Origin: Ficedula albicollis
Taxonomy: Eukaryota > Chordata > Aves > Passeriformes > Muscicapidae
Direction: 5' to 3'
DNA length: 64,000 bases
NCBI RefSeq assembly: GCF_000247815.1
Contig: NC_021681.1
Span: forward strand, 5,036,451-5,100,450
Part shown: positions 1-13,045 of the stretch, in pieces
How positions within the stretch are numbered: the first letter of the stretch is position 1
Layout of the letters: each line of letters begins with the position of its first letter
The notes under the pieces: generated by a model
Database searches by the model: none
What the model was told of the DNA's origin: nothing
Seen by the model: the letters and a program-made list of their open reading frames with translations, nothing else
Made by a program: the position numbers and the translations under genes

Positions 1-403
1 TCTGCGGGGCAGCTCATCCTCAGGGAAAGCCATTTCTCCCAGCTCTGGCCACCACTGGGGCTGAGGCTCTCTCTGGAATGCTCCCTCCTCATGCTGGCTG
101 TCAGGTTTCCAAGGAAACCTCCTCAAAGGAGCCTCTGCAGAGTCATGACCGTGCAGGGATGCGTGGACAGCCCTGGGCTGGATGGCCGTGTGGGAACAGG
201 ACTGGCCAGCCCTGCTACACCTCGAGGGGAGCTCTCCAAAACTACACCCAGGGCTGCTTCCCTTGGGGAAACCCAAATAAATATCCTCAGAGCTTGGAGA
301 TGACAACACACCCAACCTTGTCCAGGGGCACTTCCAAACTCACATGGCTCACTCCCAACCTGGTTGTGGTACCACTGCCAACCTGGACATGCTTTCATTC
401 CCA
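1..403. other. Non-coding sequence, intron 2 of IGF2BP2
   Basis: No exon, RNA gene or recognisable transposon is visible. The stretch leads into the 42-bp minisatellite. It is assigned to IGF2BP2 intron 2 only because exon 2 of that gene lies at 10848-10908 on the minus strand and no exon 3 is seen to its left. Confidence 0.5.
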
Positions 404-1171
404 ACCTCCTTATGGCTGCATTCCCAAACTGTGGTTGCATTCCCAACCTCGTTATGGCTGCATTCCCAAACTGTGGTTGCATTCCCAAGCTGGCCATGGC
501 TCCATTCCCAGCCTGGCTGTGGCTGCACAGCCAGCTTTGCCAAGGCTCCCCAGGGGCAACAGCCCCCAGACATCTCCCCAGCCTGGCTGTGGGAAGTTCT
601 GACACAGCCCAATCCATGGAGGATCCAGCCAAGCCATGAGCCCTCGTTATGGCTGCATTCCCAAACTGTGGTTGCATTCCCAACCTCGTTATGGCTGCAT
701 TCCCAAACTGTGGTTGCATTCCCAACCTCGTTATGGCTGCATTCCCAAACTGTGGTTGCATTCCCAACCTCGTTATGGCTGCATTCCCAAACTGTGGTTG
801 CATTCCCAACCTCGTTATGGCTGCATTCCCAAACTGTGGTTGCATTCCCAACCTCGTTATGGCTGCATTCCCAAACTGTGGTTGCATTCCCAACCTCGTT
901 ATGGCTGCATTCCCAAACTGTGGTTGCATTCCCAACCTCGTTATGGCTGCATTCCCAAACTGTGGTTGCATTCCCAAGCTCGTTATGGCTGCATTCCCAA
1001 ACTGTGGTTGCATTCCCAAGCTGGCCATGGCTCCATTCCCAGCCTGGCTGTGGCTGCACAGCCAGCTTTGCCAAGGCTCCCCAGGGGCAACAGCCCCCAG
1101 ACATCTCCCCAGCCTGGCTGTGGGAAGTTCTGACACAGCCCAATCCATGGAGGATCCAGCCAAGCCATGAG
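404..1171. repeat. 42-bp minisatellite with duplicated 160-bp flank
   Basis: A 42-bp unit alternating 'attcccaaactgtggttgc' and 'attcccaacctcgttatggc' repeats about 1.5 times near 404-480 and about nine times in 643-1011. A 160-bp non-array segment at 481-640 recurs at 1012-1171 (offset 531), so array plus flank were duplicated together and one array then expanded. Because 42 is a multiple of three, several frames stay open on both strands. These are repeat-driven frames, not genes. The units are nearly identical, which points to recent homogenisation. Confidence 0.9.
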
Positions 1172-4100
1172 CTCACCCAGGAGCCACCCAGACCTGCATT
1201 CCCAATCCTGCCTGGAGTCAGCTCTGACCACAGCACTGCCCCGTGTTCTCACCAGAGCACAGCTGGACCACCCCTCCCAACGCCAGGGACGGCTTTCCTG
1301 ACCAAGCCACCCCATGCCCACACACAGAGCCAGGTTTCAGGAGCTGGGCAGCAGCTGGAAGCTGCTTTGTGAAGCTTTCCTTTTCCCTAGGATGAGTTCA
1401 AGGAGGATGCTTGGAAGGACAGGTCCCACCAGCCTGAGAGCTGCATGGGAACACAGAAGCAGCCCCAGCTGATGGCCATCAACACCCAGGGGCTGTGGGC
1501 CAAATCCTGCAGGACAAGGAGGCAGGAGGAGGTGGAAGAAGACATCAACAACCTCATGCCACCAGGAATCTTCAACCACTGGGAAACAAGACCTTCCAAC
1601 TCTGGTCCCTGCTCTCACAACTCACTGCACAGACAAACCCTGAGCACCTGACAACAATTTTGGCAGGTAAAGTGTTGCCTGGGTAGTTTGGGGCCAGACA
1701 CTGGGGCCAGTGAGGAAAAGGCAGGGAAAAGGATGTTTTTTGAGATGTGGGCTGCCAGGGCAAGGCAAACCCCACAGCTCATCCCATGATAAGGACCATG
1801 GACAAGCAGGTGAAGCCACCAGGGAGCCTGGTACCTCCTGGGTCAGAGGGATAACAAGCCCTGTGCTGGCATCCAGCTGAGCTGGTGTGCTCAGGAAAAG
1901 GCTCCTGTCCCCAGCTGCCTCTGGAGATTTCACAGCTGGGAATCCCAGAGTCCCTGCCAGGGAAGGAGCAGGATCTGTTCTATCCCACCCCAGCCATGCC
2001 CACCCATGGCAGGAAAGAGAACCTGGCCCAAGGGAGACCCTGGCAATGATGATCTTGCTCTGTTCACCAACAGCCTGAACCCTTCTGCTGCCCTTGTCAC
2101 CCGTCTGTGGCCAACGCTGTTCCCACTACAAACATCCCACGGGGACCACTCCAGAAAATGGGATATATTTCATTGTTAAAACCCACCAGCACTTCCCAGA
2201 GGGTCTATTTAAAATGCCCAGGTCCTGCCTGGATACTCAGCTGCCAGGAAACTGCTCCAGGCTGTTCCACGAGACACATCTCAGTCCTGAGATGATGCGA
2301 GGCCAGAGAGCCCGAACAAACCCCAGTGAGTCTCAAACCACTGGAGAGAGACAGACACGCTGCCCAGTCACTCCCACCACCTCCCAGACCCACACCAACC
2401 CTCATGCCAGGGTGCCACTGCTCAGCTCCAGGCTCCAGCACCACAGGCACCCTCCTCCCCCAGTGTGGGAGCTGTCAGGATGCCCAGGCTGGATCACAGA
2501 GGAGCTGCTCTGCATTTGGGGTTCATCTGGCTCAGCCCACCTGTCACCAAAGCCCAGGAGCCCAGGGGACACATGGCACTTGGAAGGGGCACATCCAAGA
2601 GATGCCAGCACAGGAGCTGAACACAATCCCTTTGCCAGTCCTGGAAAAGCCCTGCCTGGAATTTAATTGCTCCAGGGCCACAATTTCCCTACTCCTCTGC
2701 CAAGGGAGATGCCAGGGGAGATGCCAGAGCAGCCCTGCTCTCCCAAGGTGCTGCCTCACCCCTCCTGGCCCAAAACACCCAAACAGAAGGATCACAGCAA
2801 GGTGCCACATAACCCCACTTCCCAACAGGACACAGCAGCACATTCCCACTTCCAGCACCCACCCAAACCAGTGCAGAGACACCCAAAGGGCACTCAGGCT
2901 TCAGCTCCCACGGGCAGGACTCCCAGCAGCTCAACATCACCACTCAGCATTTAAGATAAGGTTATTATTCCTCCTGGCTGTGCTTACAGCTCTTGTAATT
3001 CCACACCTGGCTGAAGCAATGCTGGACCACACACAGCCACACTGATGGAGTCATGGATGTAATCTGGAGCCATGACACATGGCTGAGTTATTCCCAGGGC
3101 TGGGGCACGGGCCATTCTTGTCCAACACCACTCCCAGGAGAACTTTACGGCAGAAACCCCCTTTATCTTGATTTTTGTTTTTATTTTGGTTTCATTTTCC
3201 CCGCTCTGCCAAACCCCAGGTACTGACACACAGAACAGGAGCTCACAGTGACCACGTTTCACCCATCCTGTTTTGCAGCTGACTGGTGGGGATTTAAAGA
3301 ATGAAATAAATCATAATAACCAGCTGGGGGAAAAACACTCAACTGTGTGATGCAACTGGCCCTGCTGTAGTGAGTGCCCTCAGATAACCTGGAGAGCTGC
3401 ATCCCTCTGCCTCTTCCCCACCTCCACACACCCACCTCACTGCCTCAGCAGCTTCAGGGGCTGAAGAAACCAGGTTAATCTGATTTTTTTTTCCTTTTAA
3501 ATTGATCCCAAACTAGCCCTGCTTGAGGAGGAAGCATCTCCTCCACCCCAGAGCAGGGTTTGGGTACCAGGAGCTGCTGGCAGCACAGGGAGGATCGAGC
3601 AGTGAGTGAGGAGGGGAAGTAATAAATAAAATGAAATAGCCCAGGATGGAGCTGTGTGTCCTCTCATGCTTCCATCAGAGCAGAATCATGGGGAATCATC
3701 ACAATCCTGCAGGGAAAGGGGATGGAAAAGCCCATCCACGCCCTGCCAGCATCACCCAGCATCAGCACTGCCACGTGCCTGCTGCCTGCACTGCTGAAAT
3801 CATGCACTAAACCAGAAAAACCTCACAATTTGGGGTTTATTCCCCAGAATCAGGAGGATTGAGGGGGTTTTGGTACATTTCCCCCCCTTTCCAGCATGGC
3901 TTCCTGCCCTCCTGTAGCCTCCAGGGAAATAGTGGGTAACATCCCCCTCGAAATTCAGGGAGACAGAAGGGTAAGAATAAAAATGTCACTAAATGTGAAA
4001 TGAGAGAGAGCCACCAACTCCCTGCCCAACATCCACAAACCCTTCCTGGATTTTCCCTGTTGGCCCCATGGATCTCCCACCCATCCCTTAGTCAAGGTGA

Positions 4101-5087
4101 AGCTCCAGAGGGGCTTTGTGTCCCACAAGAATTTGGGAACTAGAAAAAAACTGGCTTAAGTATAAGCTCTATAATATAATAATAAAACCTCAACAAAATA
4201 ACACAAGAACAATATAGTAATATAATACTATATAGTAATATCATATAATAACAGAGAAAAATAATATTAAATTGTATATAATTAACATAGTGGTATACAA
4301 GGTATCCATATAAAATGGTATTTAATTAATATAGTGGTGCACAAGGGACTGCCTCACCACTCTCTGCTCTGAAGAACACAGATTTTTTTCCTACTCACAT
4401 TTTGTAATACCTTACTATAATAAAGCTTAAAGGGATTTTATCACCTTCCACCTCAGATCAGTGCTGAGGGCAGAGAAAACACTCTGCCATCTCCTGTTGA
4501 CCATAAAAATCACCTTTCAAGAGAACTGGGGGGGAAAGCAAAGGGAAAACATGCTGAAAACCACTGGGGGCTCTGCCTGCTTTATGAAATATCTGTCCCA
4601 GGCAAGGAAACATATACAAAAAAAAAATTCCCATCATCAGGACTCTGTCCCAGCTGAATTTTCCAGACCCAGCAGCTCAGAGCCTGAGCCAGCCACAGCC
4701 CCCTGACCGGACAAGGAAGTGGCTGCAGGATTTGTGATTTGTGAAAACACATATTATTATATTTATTTTCTGGTTGTCCAGAAATTCCATCTATTTTCTG
4801 GGGCTGTCCTGGAGGAGTTTTGCCGTCTCCCAAGCCCAGCCAGCAGCAGATCCTGCAGAGCAGCAGCTCGGATGAGCATTAAAGAGCTGCCCCAGTTTCC
4901 ACCAGTTGCCAGGAGCTGCTCCAGTTCCCCTCCCGGCCCGGGGGCTTTGCCCTGACGCTCTTAAGGAATTAAAATCCCGGCTGGAAAAGCCCCGGGCTGG
5001 TCCTGCCCAGGGCTCCAGCCCTTGGGATGGATCAACAATAGGGATGGGAATCGCGGCCCATCTGTCACAGCCCCGGCAGATTAGGGG
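1172..5087. other. Non-coding intronic sequence
   Basis: Unique, moderately GC-rich sequence without a supported exon, RNA gene or full transposon. An AT-rich patch with many TATA/ATAAT words lies at about 4140-4330. Short open frames here have no family resemblance that I recognise and no splice context. It lies in the presumed intron 2 of IGF2BP2. Confidence 0.5.
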
Positions 5088-6545
5088 GGAAAACAAAAGA
5101 GGGCGGGAAAAGGAGGGGGAAAGGAGGTATAAAAAAAGAGGGGTGGAAAAGGAGAGGGGAAAATACAAGAGGAGAGGGGAAAATAAAAAAGGAGAGGGGG
5201 GAGGAAAAGGAGAGAGAGAGGGAAAAAAAGAGAGAAAAAAAGAGGGGGGAAAAAAAAGGAGGGGAAAACAAAAGAAGGGGGGAAAAAAGGGGAGGGGAAA
5301 ATAAAAAAGGAGAGAGGGGAAAAAAGGAGAGGAGGAAAAAAAAGGAGAGGGGGAGGGAAAAAAGAGAGGAAAAAAAGAGGGAAAAAAGGAGGGGAAAACA
5401 AGGAGAGGGGAAAATAAAAAAGGAGAGGGGAAAATAAAAAAGGAGAGGGGGAAAAAAGGAGAGGGAGAGGAAAAAAAAAGAGAAGGAAAAAAAGGAGGGG
5501 AAAACAAGGAGAGGGGAAGCAGCAGGAAGAGTTGGGAAGGGCGGGATTGCCAAGAGGAGACACAGCAGGTTACAGCGAGTTTGCTTTTGTTTTGCACCAC
5601 CCTTTGTCCTCGATGCATGACACCAACGTTACAGAAAAGCAACCACTACAGAGGTCAGATAAAAAAGGAGAGGAGGAAAAGAAGGAGAAGGGAGGAAAAT
5701 GAGAGGGGATAAAAAAAGGAGAGGGGATAAAAAAAGGAGAGGGGGAAAAAACAAGAGAGGAGGAGAGAAAAAAGAGAGGGAAAAAAGGATGGGAGAACAG
5801 ATGGATGGGAGGAAAAAAGGGGGAAAGAAAAAAGGGGGAAAAAAGAAGGAGGAAAGGGAGATGGGGAAAAGTAGGAAGGGAGGAGAAAAAAAGGGGGCAA
5901 ATAAAGAAGGAGAAAAAAGGGGAAGAAAAAAGGGAAGAAGGAAAGGGGATAAAAGGTAAGAGGGGGAAAAAGGAGGAGAAAAGGAAGGTGGGGGAAAGGA
6001 GGAAGGGAGGGGAAAAAAGAGAGGGAGAAGAGGGAAAAGAAGAGGGGTAAAGAAAGAAGAGGGGAAGAAAAAAGGGAAGAAAGAAAGGGGGAAAAGGAAA
6101 AGAAAAGGAGAAGAGAAGAGAAGAGAAGAGAAGAGAAGAGAAGAGAAGAGAAGAGAAGAGAAGAGAAGAGAAGAGAAGAGAAGAGAAGAGAAGAGAAGAG
6201 AAGAGAAGAGAAGAGAAGAGAAGAGAAGAGAAGAGAAGAGAAGAGAAGAGAAGAGAAGAGAAGAGAAGAGAAGAGAAGAGAAGAGAAGAGAAGAGAAGAG
6301 AAGAGAAGAGAAGAGAAGAGAAGAGAAGAGAAGAGAAGAGAAGAGAAGAGAAGAGAAGAGAAGAGAGAAAAAGAAAAAGAAAAAGAAAAAGAAAAAGAAA
6401 AAGAAAAAGTTAGGGGAAAAGAAAGGCAGAGAAGAAAGAAAAAAGAAAAGGGAAAAGAAGAGGGAGAAAAGGGGAGAAAAGAAAGGGGGAAAAAGAAAGT
6501 GGGGAAATGAAATGGGAGAAAACAAATGGGGGAAAAGAAGGGACC
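5088..6545. repeat. Long polypurine (GGGGAAAA-type) tract
   Basis: The plus strand is almost purely A and G from 5088 to 6545, broken only by a mixed-sequence island at about 5518-5660. Units vary around 'aggggaaaa' and 'ggagaggggaaaat'. Such homopurine DNA can form intramolecular triplexes. The long Phe/Ser/Pro-rich frames on the minus strand are artefacts of this composition. Confidence 0.9.
6108..6365. repeat. (AAGAG)n microsatellite, then (GAAAAA)n
   Basis: About fifty uninterrupted copies of the pentamer AAGAG lie inside the polypurine tract. They are followed to about 6409 by roughly seven copies of the hexamer GAAAAA. No unit in the pentamer array departs from the consensus. Confidence 0.95.
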
Positions 6546-6640
6546 AAAAAATTCATGGAAGCAAAGATCCACATGGAAAGGGGTCTAAAGAAAATCAACA
6601 CTCAAACACCACCAACTCCCAGTTCACCTGCAGATAGAAT

Positions 6641-7076
6641 AAAAAATAAAATAAAATAAAATAAAATAAAATAAAATAAAATAAAATAAAATAAAATAAA
6701 ATAAAATAAAATAAAATAAAATAAAATAAAATAAAATAAAATAAAATAAAATAAAATAAAATAAAATAAAATAAAATAAAATAAAATAAAATAAAATAAA
6801 ATAAAATAAAATAAAATAAAATAAAATAAAATAAAATAAAATAAAATAAAATAAAATAAAATAAAATAAAATAAAATAAAATAAAATAAAATAAAATAAA
6901 ATAAAATAAAATAAAATAAAATAAAATAAAATAAAATAAAATAAAATAAAATAAAATAAAATAAAATAAAATAAAATAAAATAAAATAAAATAAAATAAA
7001 ATAAAATAAAATAAAATAAAATAAAATAAAATAAAATAAAATAAAATAAAATAAAATAAAATAAAATAAAATAAAT
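6641..7076. repeat. (ATAAA)n pentamer microsatellite
   Basis: About 86 uninterrupted copies of ATAAA span roughly 430 bp. They begin just after a short A-rich leader near 6635. This could have expanded from a retroposon poly-A tail, but no transposon body is evident on the left. The frames of repeated Ile-Leu-Phe-Tyr on the minus strand are meaningless. Confidence 0.95.
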
Positions 7077-7150
7077 AGAAAACGAGCACTGGGTCAGGGG
7101 GGGGGGGGGGGGGGGGGGGGGGAAATAAATAGAAAACGAGCACTGGGTCA
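7069..7150. other. Poly-G insert (26 G) flanked by identical 28-bp copies
   Basis: The 28 bp at 7069-7096 are repeated exactly at 7123-7150, with 26 G between them (7097-7122). The arrangement X-G(n)-X recurs at 10654-10739 and 20882-21468. It is the pattern expected when a contig end carrying spurious G is joined to an overlapping contig without trimming. See findings. Confidence 0.85.
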
Positions 7151-8737
7151 CCCCCCTCCTGAATGTGACCAACACTGCCCTGGCAACTTCATATGTATGT
7201 CTATATAAAAAAAATAAATATATATATATATATAAATCTCCTTTTGTACATAAATATGTCTTATAAAACTTTATATATTATATAGGAATGTTTTGTGTGT
7301 TTTATGTAATTTAATATATTTCTATAAATGTTTCCTATAAACACACATAAATACAGAATCATAGAGTAGTTTGGGAGAGCTCATCTAGTCCATATATCTC
7401 ATAGAAAAATATGCATTAGAAGTATATTTCTATACATATAAAAATATATCTATGAAGTGCCTTTTATAGAGTGTCTTTATACATGTAATATCTTTTATTT
7501 ATGCCTACACAAAAGATACCAAATACTTTAAACACACCACCATGCCTTATTCATTAATTAAATTAAAATTATTAATTATTAAATTAATTTAATTAATTTA
7601 AATTAATTAAAACTTACTAAAAGTTTTAAAATATATCTATTTCAGGATACAGGATTAGGACTGAGAGCAGCCCCACTTTTAACCCCCCAAATTCAATTTT
7701 CTGCTCCCCGTGTGCATTTGCAGACACACCTGGGGAGGTTCCAGGGGCTTTTCCTGCCAAAGAAATGGGAATTCCTCTTTGCTAATTAAGCAGCTCACTA
7801 ACAACAAGCAATTATTGATAAGGAAAGCAAAGATGGGGGTGTCCAGAGGAAGAACAAAGGGCCTGGATGTTTATCCCAAGCTTTAACAGCACCAGGATTT
7901 CTGGGTTGAAAAACACACATTTATAAGTAAATAACCAATAAAGCAAAAGCAGGCAGAAATGAGAATGGAATTGGTGCTCAAAAGAGAATTATTTAAGGGT
8001 AATTTTTTTTGAAACAGGAGAAGGTGCCATAAAATCAGCCCCAGCAAAGGCACCAGCACCACTCCCCCTCCAGCCACCTTCATCTGGGGCAAAACCACCC
8101 GAATTTTAGACATCATTAAGTATTTCTATATAATCATTTAATATTACAGTGATTTCCAGGCTCCCCTCACTGCTCTTCACATCTCCCTCGTGCTTTTCTC
8201 TCTCATTTCTGACAATTGTGGCAGAAGCAGAAATTCAAAGGCACCTTCACAACCAAAACCCCCAAAATTTGATTTGTTTTGGGACAAGAACTGGAGCTCT
8301 GCTACTTTTTGAACTCTTCATTTAATACAATTCTTGTATAAAAGTCAGCACTGGGTTAGCTGAGTTTTACTTCCCATTTTTCACATTCTAATTTTTTTTT
8401 AAATGCTCTTTCTTTATATACTTTTGTATGTTCTTCCTTTTCTATCTTTCTTTTCCATTAACATGATTTTTTAAGATTTTAGGAACACACAACCAATCTT
8501 TAAGGGGGAAGATGCTGCAGCTTCCCCCACGGCCACGCTCCAAAAAAGCAAAATACTCTTGGAGTGGGATTGCTTCAAGCAAATAAAAGTATTTCCTGCT
8601 CCTGCCGAGTTTAAAAATAAAATCAGTTTAAAATCAGTTTAAAAATAATACCAAAAAGATTGAAAATGTTGATTAAAATATAAAGTAATTTTTAAAATTC
8701 TTTAATTCCCCAAGGCATAATCTAACACAAAGGAGGG
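7151..8737. other. AT-rich non-coding sequence with a CR1 scrap
   Basis: Strongly AT-rich sequence (TATATA and TTAATTAA runs near 7200-7330 and 7550-7640). A short fragment of a CR1 3' end in reverse orientation lies at about 7352-7396, with the typical 'agaatcatagagtag' start. No exon or RNA gene is supported. Confidence 0.6.
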
Positions 8738-8792
8738 AAAAAAAAAAAAAAAAAAAAGGGGGGGGGGGGGGGGGGGGGGGGGCTTCCGATCT
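8738..8792. other. Poly-A/poly-G run followed by an Illumina adapter end
   Basis: Twenty A (8738-8757) run directly into twenty-five G (8758-8782) and then 'cttccgatct' (8783-8792). That 10-mer is the 3' terminus shared by the standard Illumina read adapters. A then G after the insert end is typical of short-insert reads on two-colour instruments, where no signal is called G. I therefore read this as unremoved sequencing artefact, not genomic DNA. Confidence 0.8.
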
Positions 8793-10653
8793 AAGATCTT
8801 TGGGATGGCAGCAGAAGGGCTGATTTTAAACTCGTGGGAGGTGAATGGATGGACTGGGCAGGATTCAGGCACTGTCACATTTAATTCCTGCCTTCGGAGA
8901 AACAGAAACAACCCCTCTGCCAGCGCCTCCCCTCGAGGAATTCCCTCCTCTCCTTCCCAGGGCCAGATGCCCCAGGGGTTTTCCAGCCAGTTCCTCATCC
9001 GAACGCATTTACAGGGGTAGAAATGTATCGATAGCCTAGACGCCTGTTGGATTTTAATATAAAAATCCAGCGTTCCAGGTGAAGCCGGGCACGGAGGGAA
9101 GCGCCGGGCATCGGCACCTCCTCACATCCCCGTGACGCAGGAATGCCCGGGGATGAGAGCCAGCCCAGCTCGGCTTCTCCAAGCCCCAAAACCCCAAATT
9201 CATCTCACTCAAGGGGGATGATTTTTACTATTTCACTCCCCTGAAATCCCAGCCTCTCCACCGCCACCGTAAAAATTGGATTTTCTACAAATTTAAAGGG
9301 GGGCGGGGGGGGGGGGAATAAACACGACGGGGGGGGGGGGGGGGGGGGGGCTCCGTTCCCTGCCAAAAATCACATTACAAAAATAAAATCTATAATCTAC
9401 CGGGTCAAGGCACAGCCCCCCCACAGTGGGGATATTAATATAAAGCAGGGTAGATTTTTTGAGCTGGGCATAAAAAGATACCAGCTTAAATTAGATCTCG
9501 ATAATCGGAAGAAACTTGGGAATAGAAAACTTGGAGCCAGTTGAACACAGAGCGATGTAAAATAAATCGGTATTTATTTCTGGGCTGGTTAAATGACTTT
9601 TTTCTCATTTTAAAACTCGGGAGGGAAAGCAGGCGCACCCCAGCCCCGACGGAGAATTTAAAGATGAATTCCTTGTTTACATCCCCTGCCGCATGGTAAA
9701 GGTCGAGCCCTGGCTCCATACTATGGCCCCAAACTCCCGATTTCTGGCTCCATCCCTCTTCCAAAGTCACCTCCAGCCCAACCTGAGGCTGCTGCAGAGG
9801 TTTAGCTTAGAAATACCACACCTGAGGATTTTGGGGGGGCTGGTTTCGATGGTTTTTTGAAGGTAGGGAGGGTGCGATCCCTGCCGAAGACGAAATCCCA
9901 CTCCCGCACACGTGATGCCGGGCACGAGCCATTCCCCCCCCGTAAGCCTCACTTACACAACACTCCCGCACACGTGATGCCGGGCACGAGCCATTCCCCC
10001 CCCGTAAGCCTCAATTACACAACAGCATTTCCAACCCCCCCGTCATTTCCAAATTAATACCCCAGGCAGCAATCCCGGGCCAAATCCGTACCCCACCTCC
10101 CAGCCCAGGCCGAGCCCAGCCGCGCCAAATTACCCGCCCGGAGCGGCCCACGGGGTTTTGTTGTTTTTTGTTGTTGCTCCCTTTTATCCCGACACGTAAA
10201 TATCGGGAGTAAAGCCCGGGACGAGGCTACGCCACACGGTGCCGGGGTTGTTTTCCCCGCGGAACGCGTGTGCCCATCAGCCCGGCCTCGGGCACCTGAT
10301 GGAAATGAGAGGGCGCGCTCGCCGCGCTGCATTCAGCACCAAACGCTTCGGGTTTGGGGGTTCTCCGGCTGTATAAAGGGGGACGAGGTGATTGGAGAGG
10401 GAAAACTGATTAATTAGCGACTAAAAATAATATTCCTAAGGGTGCGGGCGGCTGCGCTGCTGGGAAAACCTCCGTCCGCGCCGCGGAAAGTGGGAGGAAG
10501 GGGGTTTTCTCGTGTTTTCGTGCTGAATAAGCGGCTGTTTTCTCCGGGAGCGGTGGGCAGCGTGGGCTGGGGGGGAGGTATCACGGGGGTGCCCACCCGT
10601 GGGAACGCGGCCGTGGGCCGGCAGCTCCTTCTGCCCCCCCCGCGCTGCGCTCC
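8793..10653. other. Non-coding sequence becoming GC-rich towards IGF2BP2 exon 2
   Basis: No exon is supported. Two further G runs occur at about 9301-9315 and 9330-9350. GC and CpG content rise from about 9880 onward, consistent with the flank of the IGF2BP2 5' CpG island. A 62-bp tandem duplication lies at 9899-10022. Confidence 0.5.
9899..10022. repeat. 62-bp tandem duplication carrying CACGTG twice
   Basis: The unit at 9899-9960 is repeated at 9961-10022 with a single visible substitution (c versus a in 'cctcacttacac' and 'cctcaattacac'). Each copy contains 'cacacgtgatg', so the canonical E-box CACGTG is present twice, 62 bp apart. It could be a real recent duplication or a local assembly error, since it contains a C8 run. 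Confidence 0.85.
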
Positions 10654-10679
10654 GGAGCGAAAGTAAAACCGACGGGGCT

Positions 10680-10716
<37 letters not shown>

Positions 10717-10739
10717 GCGAAAGTAAAACCGACGGGGCT
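10654..10739. other. Poly-G insert flanked by identical 26-bp copies
   Basis: The 26 bp starting at 10654 ('ggagcgaaagtaaaaccgac' plus 'ggggct') recur at 10714-10739, separated by a G run at about 10680-10715. This is the same X-G(n)-X architecture as at 7069-7150 and is interpreted as an untrimmed overlap. Confidence 0.85.
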
Positions 10740-10847
10740 CCGCCGCCGCCCCCCCGTGCCCCGCATCCCCGCTCCCGGAGCGCCCCTCATCCCGCTGCGA
10801 CGGACACGGGCACCGGGGCGAGCCCGGGGGGGACGCCGCGGGGTTAC

Positions 10848-10908
10848 CTGAGCTTTTTGGGCACGGAATAATCCACTTCCATCACTTTGCCGTGCAGCTC
10901 CACTTTCC
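10848..10908 (-). CDS. IGF2BP2: IGF2BP2 exon 2 (partial gene)
   Basis: A 61-nt exon is bounded by an acceptor ('ctccgcag') and a donor ('gtaacc') on the minus strand. It enters with two bases of a split Gly codon and reads GKVELHGKVMEVDYSVPKKL before a final split Arg. This is the end of the first RRM of the IGF2BP/IMP family. The EVDYS core fits IGF2BP2 rather than the IEHSV form I recall for IGF2BP1. The length and phases fit the 61-nt exon 2 of the family. IGF2BP2 is a cytoplasmic mRNA-binding protein with two RRMs and four KH domains that controls mRNA stability, localisation and translation. Human intron 2 is very long, which explains the absence of further exons to the left. Exon 1, expected shortly 5', is not found; a 742-nt G block lies exactly there. 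Confidence 0.88.
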
Positions 10909-10935
10909 CTGCGGAGACAGCGGGGCGCTCAGCAT

Positions 10936-13045
<2,110 letters not shown>

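Noticed and set aside
123..1372. Overlapping frames of 300+ codons with 14-residue repeats
   Set aside because: They arise from the 42-bp minisatellite on both strands. No gene family or splicing evidence.
5629..7175. Long Phe/Ser/Leu and Ile-Leu-Phe-Tyr frames on the minus strand
   Set aside because: Low-complexity translation of polypurine and ATAAA repeats.
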